From Candidatus Izemoplasma sp. (GTDB taxonomy: Bacteria > Bacillota_I > Bacilli_A > Izemoplasmatales > Izemoplasmataceae): a stretch of 5,200 bases of DNA. Below are positions 1-4,956 of the stretch, piece by piece. The stretch covers positions 1 through 5,200 of the forward strand of contig SLPE01000087.1 of assembly GCA_007132145.1 (NCBI GenBank). The letters run 5' to 3'. Positions within the stretch are counted from its first letter, which is position 1. Every line of letters starts with the position of its first letter. The notes beneath the pieces were generated by a model that saw only the letters and a program-made list of their open reading frames with translations, searched no databases and was not told the DNA's origin. The position numbers and the translations under genes are program-made.

Positions 1-62
1 ACCAGATCAAGAACGACCAATCCATCCGCCAATCAAAAACCAGAAAACACAACCGCATCTGA
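1..62 (+). CDS. Partial tiny ORF (3' end), first visible member of a tandem small-peptide family
   Basis: The reading frame enters from the left edge and stops at TGA 60-62; codons run from base 3, with bases 1-2 probably ending a Tyr codon. The visible 19 residues begin QIKNDQSIRQ and end in a basic tail (KTRKHNRI). Aligned without gaps, this stretch matches the end of the next small ORF (94-183): the IKNDQSIR core is identical and both stop at the same distance after it. The shared DNA is about 80% identical over 60 bases. The preservation of frame and stop position supports translation. I recognise no family and infer no function. The start codon lies outside the window. Confidence 0.5.
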   Translation, partial: QIKNDQSIRQSKTRKHNRI

Positions 63-149
63 ATCACCAAACCAAAAATGAGGAGGAACCACCGTGAACG
101 AAAACCTCTACAGCACTTACAACCAAATCAAGAACGACCAATCCATCCG
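6..149 (+). repeat. Tandem coding repeat, about 121-base period
   Basis: Bases 6-28 recur without change at 127-149 (23 bases, offset 121), and similarity continues to the two TGA stops at 62 and 183. A diverged third copy begins at 252 (offset 125 from the second), with ATCAAGAACGA kept and then one codon lost. The repeats sit inside the small ORFs in the same relative frame, so they mark gene duplication rather than a non-coding array. The first copy is cut by the window edge, so the array may extend to the left. Confidence 0.7.
81..86 (+). promoter_or_regulatory. Ribosome binding site (AGGAGG) for the GTG-started small ORF
   Basis: A full AGGAGG lies 7 bases before GTG 94-96. A TGA at 79-81 closes the frame upstream, so this site fixes GTG 94 as the only possible start. 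It is the main evidence that such a short frame is translated. Confidence 0.7.
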
Positions 150-183
150 TCATATCAAATCCAAAAAACGCTACATCATCTGA
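94..183 (+). CDS. Tiny ORF (29 aa), member of the tandem small-peptide family
   Basis: A 29-residue peptide starts at GTG 94 with a full AGGAGG seven bases upstream and stops at TGA 181-183. It has an N-terminal NENLYSTY segment, a core YNQIKNDQSI (residues 9-18), and a strongly basic tail with several Lys/Arg and a hydrophobic YII end. The Y6-x-x-Y9-x-x-I12 spacing would put the hydrophobic residues on one face of a helix. It matches the partial frame ending at 62 almost codon by codon and the next frame (210-323) through N-L-x(1-3)-Y-x-T-Y-x-x-I-K-N-D. Only 31 bases separate it from the previous stop and 26 from the next start, so the frames look like one transcript. No signal peptide or membrane segment is visible. 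I do not recognise the family. A cationic peptide, a small regulator or a decaying duplicate are all possible. Confidence 0.6.
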   Translation: MNENLYSTYNQIKNDQSIRHIKSKKRYII

Positions 184-209
184 AACACCATCGAGAAAGG
201 AGAACGACC

Positions 210-323
210 ATGGACACCATCAATCTCTCACTCTACCAGACATATGAACGTATCAAGAACGATTCCATCGTCAAGCAGGCACAAAATAGAGAAAACTATT
301 CGACTCGGGAGGCAAGAAAATGA
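210..323 (+). CDS. Tiny ORF (37 aa), third family member, coupled to the SHOCT-like gene
   Basis: The peptide starts at ATG 210, seven bases after AAAGGAG (196-202), and ends at TGA 321-323, inside the start of the next gene. It shares NL...Y9-Q-T-Y12-E-R-I15-K-N-D18-S-I with the preceding small ORF, but lacks the Gln after KND. It carries a different, longer polar tail (about residues 21-37, rich in Gln, Asn, Arg and Glu) instead of the basic, hydrophobic end. The same frame is open upstream to an ATG at 78, but those 44 codons are an out-of-frame reading of the 94-183 ORF, and the ribosome binding site favours 210. The ATGA overlap with the gene at 320 implies translational coupling. It may supply a partner peptide or simply set the expression of the downstream protein. 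Function unknown. Confidence 0.6.
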   Translation: MDTINLSLYQTYERIKNDSIVKQAQNRENYSTREARK

Positions 324-655
324 ATGACAAGACAAAAATCCTAGAAGCTGTACGAGAAGGAAAAATGACTCCGGAAGACGCAAGAAAAGCACTCAACGGC
401 GAATCTAGCCCCTCGTGCAAAACCCTTCATATCGATGTGAACAGTTCCGACGGCGACACCGTCAAGATCGCATTCCCGATAGCTCTCGCTCGCGCCCTCT
501 TCAAAGGGCAGAACCGCTCCTTCCACAAAAAGCGTATCGAAGACTACGACGTCGATTGGAGTGAAGTCTTCGACCTCATCGAAGACGGACACTGTGGAGA
601 ACTCGTCAATGTCAACAGCTCCGACGGCGACACCGTCACCATCAAAATCGTTTGA
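320..655 (+). CDS. SHOCT-like domain small protein (111 aa)
   Basis: The start is ATG 320, with GGGAGG (307-312) seven bases upstream and overlapping the previous stop. Residues 6-26 (KILEAVREGKMTPEDARKAL) form the short two-helix module with an E-G-K-[MI]-[TS]-x-E-[DE]-A pattern, as I recall it from SHOCT-like regions in YvlB/DUF2089-type proteins. Next come a beta-type segment (36-50, HIDVNSSDGDTVKI), a hydrophobic helix (51-62), a linker, an acidic helix (78-89, DWSEVFDLIEDG) and a second beta-type segment (94-110) that repeats VNSSDGDTV. In the family I recall, the pattern V-D-x-D-G-D-x-V-x-I plus a closing G-K-L-V-D-V is usual; here it reads GELVNV. There is no signal peptide or membrane segment, so it is probably cytoplasmic. 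Relatives often sit near sigma/anti-sigma or membrane-stress genes, but none is visible here. Biochemical role unknown. The family call is by pattern memory, so moderate. Confidence 0.7.
   Translation: MNDKTKILEAVREGKMTPEDARKALNGESSPSCKTLHIDVNSSDGDTVKIAFPIALARALFKGQNRSFHKKRIEDYDVDWSEVFDLIEDGHCGELVNVNSSDGDTVTIKIV
437..643 (+). repeat. Internal coding duplication in the SHOCT-like gene
   Basis: Bases 437-469 and 611-643 match at 29 of 33 positions, including an unbroken 18-base identity (446-463 and 620-637). Both encode V-N-S-S-D-G-D-T-V-x-I. The family has two related beta segments at these places, but near-identity at the DNA level points to recent duplication, gene conversion or strong constraint. 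Confidence 0.75.
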
Positions 656-666
656 CCCTCCTCTCT

Positions 667-708
667 TAAGAAAAACACACGCGCAATGCAGCGCGTGTGT
701 TTTTCTTA
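667..708. terminator. Bidirectional Rho-independent terminator between convergent genes
   Basis: A perfect 18-bp inverted repeat (arms 667-684 and 691-708, loop AATGCA 685-690) has a GC-rich core (CACACGCGC/GCGCGTGTG) flanked by A-run and T-run on the two sides. Read rightward, it ends the small-ORF/SHOCT-like unit 11 bases after its TGA. Read leftward, it lies 17 bases past the stop of the S41 lipoprotein gene. Confidence 0.93.
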
Positions 709-725
709 TGATGTCGCAGTCTCGA

Positions 726-2369
726 TCAATCTTCTTGTTCTACACGTTCGATAACGGCAGAAGGTGAATTGATTTGTGCACGGCTCAACGTCCATCCTGT
801 ATCGACGTTGACGCCGAATTCCAGGGTTTCGTATTTTTCATTGGTGAAGACGCTTGTGCTGCTGATGACGAAAATCGCACCGGTGGGGGAAATAATCGTC
901 TTGACACTGCTCGCGCCACCGGTCGTCTTCTCTCCGATAATCGTCGCGAAGCCGATTTCCTTGGCCATCTGCACCATCATGTTGCCGGCGCTGTAGGTGA
1001 CCGGGCTCGCAAGGATGTACCATTCGAAGTCGAAGGCTTCGTTTTCCGATTCTATCCATGTCGAGGCCGTCGATTTGTCGGTCGTGTTCATCCGGTGGTA
1101 GGGCATCGGTTCATCGGTCATGTAACCGAGCGTCTGAAACATCGTACCGATGATGCCGCCCGTGTTGCAAGCGAGGTCGACGATGACTTTTTCGACGGTG
1201 CCTTTTGCTTCGACGGCTTCGAGTCGGTCGTGGAACTCATCGGGCGTATCCGCCGAGAACCCGCCGATATGGACCATGGCGATCGTTTCGGCGTCGTTGT
1301 AGGTCACAGCCGGAGACGTTCCGTAGTAACAACGGTCGATATCATAGACCATCGACTGATAGAACTGCCGCATACGGCTGTCGGCAGAAAGCCGGAAGGG
1401 ATCCCACGGTACATAGTTTTGATCGAAGGCCACATAGTAACCGGTGGATACGGGCGAAGAATGCAAATCGTCGAGTGCGCGAACCGCTTCGCGGATCGCG
1501 ACGTAATGGGGCATGCCGGACTGCATCAAGTCCGTTTCGGCGTCGTCGAGGACATCGTTGTAGTCGATGACGCCCGGTGCCGGTCTCAATCCGTAGAAAT
1601 AATCGAAGACGAAACGCATGAAGTTGTAGTTGTCTTCAAGCAGAGCTTGAGGAATCTCACTGCCTTGCAAAGACGAGTTCGTCAATTCGGTAAGCAACGA
1701 CGTGTTGGTCCAACTCACTTGGTAGCTGTCGACACCGTAAAGATGGTCGCCGTTGTAATAGACATCGTACATCGAGCCCGACAAGAAGAGGTTCGCCAAG
1801 TGAAACGGCATCAGGAACATGTCCTGATCCTTGACGAGAAAAAGGTCGTAATCGAAAAGGTCGACGGTGACGGAGGTCGGATCCGTCGATATGTAATCGA
1901 ACGTCGAGAGGCCTTTTCCGAAATCGGTCTCGGTCGCTTCGGAAATGGCCGAGAAAAATCCGAAACGGTTGAAGGTGACCGAGTTGCGTTCGTAATCGAG
2001 GACGAGCTCATACTCGTCGTCGTCATACTCTTCATCTTCTTCGTATTCGATGAACAAATAGAGGGTCACTTTGTAGTCGTCATACGTGATTTCGATGTCG
2101 GCGCTCACGATGGCGCCTTCAATCAAGTTCACGAACGGTTCGACTTCGACATAGGGCAATACGTGGTCGTCGAGATAATGGATGTCCAGCGAGACATCTT
2201 CGTCTTCAACGTCGTATTCGGTCGCTTTGTTGGTGAAAGGGAGCGTCACCGTGTCGGTAATGAACATCTCGACCGGTCCGCGCGGAGCTCTCGGTCCGCC
2301 CATCCCTTCACAAGCGGCGACGACGGCGAAGAGCATCACCGCGATAGACAAAATGGCGAATCTTTTCAT
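726..2369 (-). CDS. S41 family peptidase, predicted lipoprotein (547 aa)
   Basis: The start is ATG 2369-2367, with GGAGGAA seven bases upstream. An upstream in-frame Met exists at 2483, but that extension crosses the promoter. Residues 1-20 are a lipoprotein signal (MKR, a hydrophobic core, V-A-A-C with Cys20), so the mature protein should be lipid-anchored on the outer face of the membrane. Residues 55-260 are an acidic, beta-rich region I do not recognise, with a Glu/Asp/Tyr run at about 108-128. The C-terminal half is an S41 peptidase: a helical part with L-D-D-L-H (His303), a V-D-L-x-x-N-T-G-G segment (397-405), the likely nucleophile Ser460 in T-Y-S-A-G-N, then G-E-K-T-T-G-G-A-S (479-487). 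In CtpA/Tsp enzymes a Lys lies 25 residues after the Ser; here that position is Gly485. This suggests the tricorn/IRBP-like branch, where a His may serve instead, or altered activity. Substrate unknown. It appears to be a single-gene unit with its own promoter and terminator. Confidence 0.9.
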   Translation of the reverse strand: MKRFAILSIAVMLFAVVAACEGMGGPRAPRGPVEMFITDTVTLPFTNKATEYDVEDEDVSLDIHYLDDHVLPYVEVEPFVNLIEGAIVSADIEITYDDYKVTLYLFIEYEEDEEYDDDEYELVLDYERNSVTFNRFGFFSAISEATETDFGKGLSTFDYISTDPTSVTVDLFDYDLFLVKDQDMFLMPFHLANLFLSGSMYDVYYNGDHLYGVDSYQVSWTNTSLLTELTNSSLQGSEIPQALLEDNYNFMRFVFDYFYGLRPAPGVIDYNDVLDDAETDLMQSGMPHYVAIREAVRALDDLHSSPVSTGYYVAFDQNYVPWDPFRLSADSRMRQFYQSMVYDIDRCYYGTSPAVTYNDAETIAMVHIGGFSADTPDEFHDRLEAVEAKGTVEKVIVDLACNTGGIIGTMFQTLGYMTDEPMPYHRMNTTDKSTASTWIESENEAFDFEWYILASPVTYSAGNMMVQMAKEIGFATIIGEKTTGGASSVKTIISPTGAIFVISSTSVFTNEKYETLEFGVNVDTGWTLSRAQINSPSAVIERVEQED

Positions 2370-2374
2370 GGTTC

Positions 2375-2381
2375 TTCCTCC
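2375..2381 (-). promoter_or_regulatory. Ribosome binding site deciding the lipoprotein start
   Basis: On the - strand this reads GGAGGAA, with the GGAGG seven bases before ATG 2369. The next downstream residues form the lipoprotein signal peptide, so it settles the start against the longer frame from 2483. Confidence 0.85.
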
Positions 2382-2417
2382 AATGTTTTCATAGTCTTTC
2401 GTTCTTGTTTCTCTAGA

Positions 2418-2446
2418 ATTATACCACACCGCAGACGATTTTTGAA
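2418..2446 (-). promoter_or_regulatory. Sigma-70/SigA-type promoter of the S41 lipoprotein gene
   Basis: On the - strand a perfect TATAAT (2423-2418) carries an extended TGG immediately before it. A TTCAAA box (2446-2441) matches the -35 consensus at four of six positions, with a 17-base spacer. Transcription should begin near 2411, giving a leader of about 40 bases. Confidence 0.85.
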
Positions 2447-2505
2447 CCATCCGCTCGTGTTTAACGCTCCATCCGCATGACAAAAAGCAATATTCGAGAC
2501 TCGAT

Positions 2506-2534
2506 AAAAAGGCAACGGGTGTCCCGTCACCTTT
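2506..2534 (-). terminator. Rho-independent terminator of the kinase-dehydrogenase operon
   Basis: On the - strand a 9-bp stem (GGTGACGGG with CCCGTTGCC, two G-U pairs) closes on a three-base loop. It is preceded by AAA and followed by five T. It begins 9 bases after the stop of the aldehyde dehydrogenase gene, before the lipoprotein promoter, and so separates the two - strand units. Confidence 0.8.
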
Positions 2535-2543
2535 CCGTATACG

Positions 2544-3920
2544 TCATTTCAGGATTTTCCTGATGCGCCTTTCCTGTTTTTCCGAGAGCGGCAAGTATCG
2601 CAGCGGAATGTCGAAACGCGCCGGTTTCTTGACGATGCTGCGCAGATGAGAAAACGTATCGAATCCCGCCTTGCCGTGGTAAGCCCCCATTCCGCTCTCA
2701 CCGACGCCCCCGAAAGGCAAATGAGGATTGGCCACGTGCATGATCGTGTCGTTGATGCAACCGCCGCCGAACTGACAGCGTCCGAAGACGTCGTCGATGA
2801 CCGTTTTCGATCTCGTGAAAAGGTAGAGGGCGAGAGGATGGGGCTTTGAACGGATCGTTGCGATCGCTTCGTCGAGATGTTCGAAGGCGAGCACCGGAAG
2901 GATCGGTCCGAAGATTTCTTCTTGCATGAGCGGTGCGGTCGCATCGACGTCGGTGACGATCGTCGGGGCGATCTTGAGTCGTTCCGGATCGTTTTCGCCA
3001 CCGGTAACGATTGTCTGGCCTTCCAACAAGGCGTGCAGTCGCTTGAAATGATGGGTGTTGACGATGCGGCCGTAGGCGTCGTTTTCAAGCGGGTCATCGC
3101 CGTAAAAAGCGCGGATGTGATGCATCATACGCTCGATGAACGGTTTTTCCACCGTCCGGTCGACGAGGACGTAATCGGGCGCGACACACGTCTGGCCGGC
3201 ATTGATGCACTTGCCGAAGACGATGCGCTTCGCCGCACGGTCGAGGTCGGCGTCGGCGGCGACGATGCACGGACTCTTCCCCCCGAGTTCGAGCGTCACC
3301 GGCGTCAGATGTCTCGCAGCCTTCTCCATGACGATCCTGCCGACACGCGTACTGCCGGTAAAGAAGATGTGATCGAAGGGCTCTTCAAGCAACGCTTGTG
3401 CCGTTTCGACGCCGCCTTCGATGACTGAGACGTGCGATGCGGCGAAGGCTTCATCGAGCATCTTCTCGAGTACGCGCGATGTGTTTTCACTCAATTCGCT
3501 CGGTTTCACGATGGCGGTGTTGCCTGCCGAAAGCGCCGCGACGAGCGGCGCCAAGGTCAAATACACCGGATAGTTCCACGGGCTCATGATCAAGGCGACG
3601 CCATAAGGAAAAGGAGACGTGAAACTCTTGCCGGGGACATTGCCGATGTCCGTACGCCTTCTTTCCCCTTTCATCCATGTCTTCAGATGCTTCTTCGCAT
3701 AGGTGATGTCCTTGAGGACCATGCCGATTTCGCTCACATACGCTTCTCCCGAGGCTTTCCCCAAGTCTTGATGCAACGCTTCCTTGAGCGCCGTCTCTTG
3801 TGCAAGGACGGCTGAACGCAACGCCTCGAGCGCTCGGATACGCGCTTCATAAGGCAGCGTCTTGCCGCTCAGGAACGTCTGTCTTTGAACGGAAATCAAC
3901 CTTTGGATGTCTTCTTTCAT
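2544..3920 (-). CDS. Aldehyde dehydrogenase, NAD(P)-dependent, class 3/YwdH-like (458 aa)
   Basis: It oxidises an aldehyde to the carboxylate with NAD(P)+. All landmarks of an active enzyme are present: P-W-N (114-116, Asn116 for the oxyanion), V-K-P-S-E (138-142, cofactor binding), F-T-G-S-T-R-V-G (187-194), general base Glu211 in L-E-L-G-G-K-S-P, nucleophile Cys245 in N-A-G-Q-T-C, E-E-I-F-G-P (334-339) and P-F-G-G-V-G-E-S-G-M-G (402-412). A length near 460 residues, no long N-terminal extension and a basic C-terminal tail fit the class 3 group that includes Bacillus YwdH and fatty aldehyde dehydrogenases. No clear C-terminal membrane segment is seen, so it is probably cytoplasmic or only peripheral. 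The ATG overlaps the kinase stop (ATGA), with AAAGGG seven bases upstream, so the two are translated together. Substrate cannot be told from sequence; medium- or long-chain lipid aldehydes are a guess. Confidence 0.95.
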   Translation of the reverse strand: MKEDIQRLISVQRQTFLSGKTLPYEARIRALEALRSAVLAQETALKEALHQDLGKASGEAYVSEIGMVLKDITYAKKHLKTWMKGERRRTDIGNVPGKSFTSPFPYGVALIMSPWNYPVYLTLAPLVAALSAGNTAIVKPSELSENTSRVLEKMLDEAFAASHVSVIEGGVETAQALLEEPFDHIFFTGSTRVGRIVMEKAARHLTPVTLELGGKSPCIVAADADLDRAAKRIVFGKCINAGQTCVAPDYVLVDRTVEKPFIERMMHHIRAFYGDDPLENDAYGRIVNTHHFKRLHALLEGQTIVTGGENDPERLKIAPTIVTDVDATAPLMQEEIFGPILPVLAFEHLDEAIATIRSKPHPLALYLFTRSKTVIDDVFGRCQFGGGCINDTIMHVANPHLPFGGVGESGMGAYHGKAGFDTFSHLRSIVKKPARFDIPLRYLPLSEKQERRIRKILK

Positions 3921-4810
3921 GCATTCACCCTTTCGTGCTCGTCGCGGACGGCCGAAAGCATCGCCTGCGCCTTGTCGAGGTAACGCTTTGCCACCTGTTC
4001 GAAATCGATGGCCAAGTCTTCACTCAGACCGATGAAATGCTTATACAACGCGACGTTGTGCCACTGAAGGCATTGAAACGTCCGCCACAAATAGAGCCGG
4101 TCCATCTCGGCGGCGTGAGGTCGACGCTGGAGATAGACGGGAAAAAGCGCCAAAGCGTGGTCGAAATCGACGTTGCCGAAACAGGCGATGTCGTAAAAGG
4201 GGTCGTGGTTTCCGGCGAACTCCCAGTCGGTGAGATACATCCGCTCGGAAACGACGAAATTGCTGATTTGCGCGTCGCCGTGACACAACGTCTTGCGGTG
4301 CGCCTCCAAAGCCGGGCGGTGGGCGAGAAAGGTCGATTTGATGTTTTCGTAACGTTCTTCGTGGACGTGGCCGTGTTCCTTCACATAGGCTTCATACGTC
4401 CGCAGTCGCCCGAAGGGGTCGTAGTCGTGCCGACTCTTCAAACCGCTCGTATGGACGCGTCGCAAGACGTCGGCGGCCGCTTCGAGATGTTCGTAAGGTC
4501 CCGTTTCCGACATCGGCACACCTTCGAGATAGCGGGCGATCTTGTAGCCGCTCACGACATCGAGATAGACGGTTTCGTTGTTGATGCGCAGCGACTCGAT
4601 CAGTTTCAAGTGATCGGCTTCGACCTCACGGTCGACGAAACGTTCTGCGTGTTTTCCGGGCACGCGGAACGTATAGTGTTCTCCGCCCGCTTCGACGACG
4701 TAGGTGCTGTTCGACATGCCGCCCATCAGGCGGCGGATGACGGATACGCCTTCGGCTTCGACGCCGAGCGCGTTGGTGACGATGTCGCGAATCAGTTTTT
4801 CATGGTCCAT
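3917..4810 (-). CDS. Choline/ethanolamine kinase-like phosphotransferase, LicA type (297 aa)
   Basis: A protein-kinase-like small-molecule kinase. Residues 27-37 (RLMGGMSNSTY) are the nucleotide-binding loop. Y-T-F-R-V-P-G (46-52) and F-V-D-R-x-x-E (58-64) match the LicA/choline kinase pattern. The catalytic Brenner motif is L-C-H-G-D-A-Q-I-S-N-F (175-185; Asp179, Asn184), and the metal-binding Asp195 lies in L-T-D-W-E-F, followed by D-P-F-Y-D-I-A (203-209). Members phosphorylate choline, ethanolamine, thiamine or related alcohols; LicA feeds phosphocholine decoration of surface glycans and glycolipids. No licB/licC/licD neighbour is visible, so the substrate is not fixed. ATG 4810 is chosen because AAGGAG lies eight bases upstream; Met codons at 4858, 4873 and 4960 have no such site, and the last would run through the promoter. 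The stop overlaps the dehydrogenase start by ATGA. It is the first gene of a two-gene operon. Confidence 0.88.
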   Translation of the reverse strand: MDHEKLIRDIVTNALGVEAEGVSVIRRLMGGMSNSTYVVEAGGEHYTFRVPGKHAERFVDREVEADHLKLIESLRINNETVYLDVVSGYKIARYLEGVPMSETGPYEHLEAAADVLRRVHTSGLKSRHDYDPFGRLRTYEAYVKEHGHVHEERYENIKSTFLAHRPALEAHRKTLCHGDAQISNFVVSERMYLTDWEFAGNHDPFYDIACFGNVDFDHALALFPVYLQRRPHAAEMDRLYLWRTFQCLQWHNVALYKHFIGLSEDLAIDFEQVAKRYLDKAQAMLSAVRDEHERVNA

Positions 4811-4818
4811 GGGTTCGA

Positions 4819-4824
4819 CTCCTT
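4819..4824 (-). promoter_or_regulatory. Ribosome binding site deciding the kinase start
   Basis: AAGGAG on the - strand lies eight bases before ATG 4810. The alternative Met codons at 4858 and 4873 have no purine-rich site at a proper distance. Confidence 0.75.
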
Positions 4825-4841
4825 CGGTCCTTTGATCATCG

Positions 4842-4861
4842 TCGATGTCGGTGGACATCGA
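4842..4861 (-). promoter_or_regulatory. Leader inverted repeat upstream of the kinase operon
   Basis: A perfect 8-bp inverted repeat (TCGATGTC and GACATCGA) surrounds four bases. It lies between the probable promoter and the kinase ribosome binding site, has no T-run and so is not a terminator. It could be an operator half-site pair or an mRNA hairpin in the leader. No regulator is known from this window. Confidence 0.4.
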
Positions 4862-4877
4862 ACGACTTTTCATGAAT

Positions 4878-4907
4878 AGGGTACCACATGTGCCCCGGCT
4901 TGCGCAA
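4878..4907 (-). promoter_or_regulatory. Probable promoter of the kinase-dehydrogenase operon
   Basis: On the - strand TTGCGC (4907-4902) and TACCCT (4883-4878) are 18 bases apart, with an extended TGG before the -10 box. The string TGTGGTA also occurs at the -10 region of the lipoprotein promoter. The -10 hexamer is weak (three of six), so this is a moderate call. It would give a leader of about 60 bases. Confidence 0.45.
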
Positions 4908-4927
4908 AAAAACACTTCTTTCCCATG

Positions 4928-4951
4928 AAAAACCCGCGCTCGTACGCGGGT
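4928..4951 (-). terminator. Rho-independent terminator of the LRR protein gene
   Basis: On the - strand ACCCGCG and CGCGGGT form a 7-bp stem, extended by a U-G pair over a four-base loop, and run into five T. It begins six bases after the TGA at 4959-4957. Confidence 0.88.
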
Positions 4952-4956
4952 CGGTT

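Noticed and set aside
1..270. CRISPR-like array from the 23-base repeat with about 121-base period
   Set aside because: The repeats lie within translated frames, keep codon register and stop position, and the intervening sequence holds start sites. Unit lengths do not suit a CRISPR array.
78..323. Longer 81-residue reading of the third small ORF starting at 78
   Set aside because: The extra 44 codons are an out-of-frame reading of the 94-183 peptide gene. No suitable ribosome binding site precedes 78, while AAAGGAG precedes 210.
341..592. 83-codon frame on the - strand opposite the SHOCT-like gene
   Set aside because: A shadow of the sense gene with no ribosome binding site evidence or family resemblance.
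774..2480. 568-codon open frame on the + strand antisense to the lipoprotein gene
   Set aside because: It is exactly in register with the opposite gene and stays open only because that gene avoids TTA, CTA and TCA. The product has no recognisable motif, and the sense strand has promoter, ribosome binding site, lipobox and S41 motifs.
2370..2483. N-terminal extension of the S41 lipoprotein to a Met at 2483
   Set aside because: It would be translated through the TATAAT promoter and place residues before a standard lipoprotein signal peptide.
3800..4879. 359-codon open frame on the + strand antisense to the kinase gene
   Set aside because: Same register effect. The sense strand carries a clear Brenner motif and start site, and the antisense product resembles no family.
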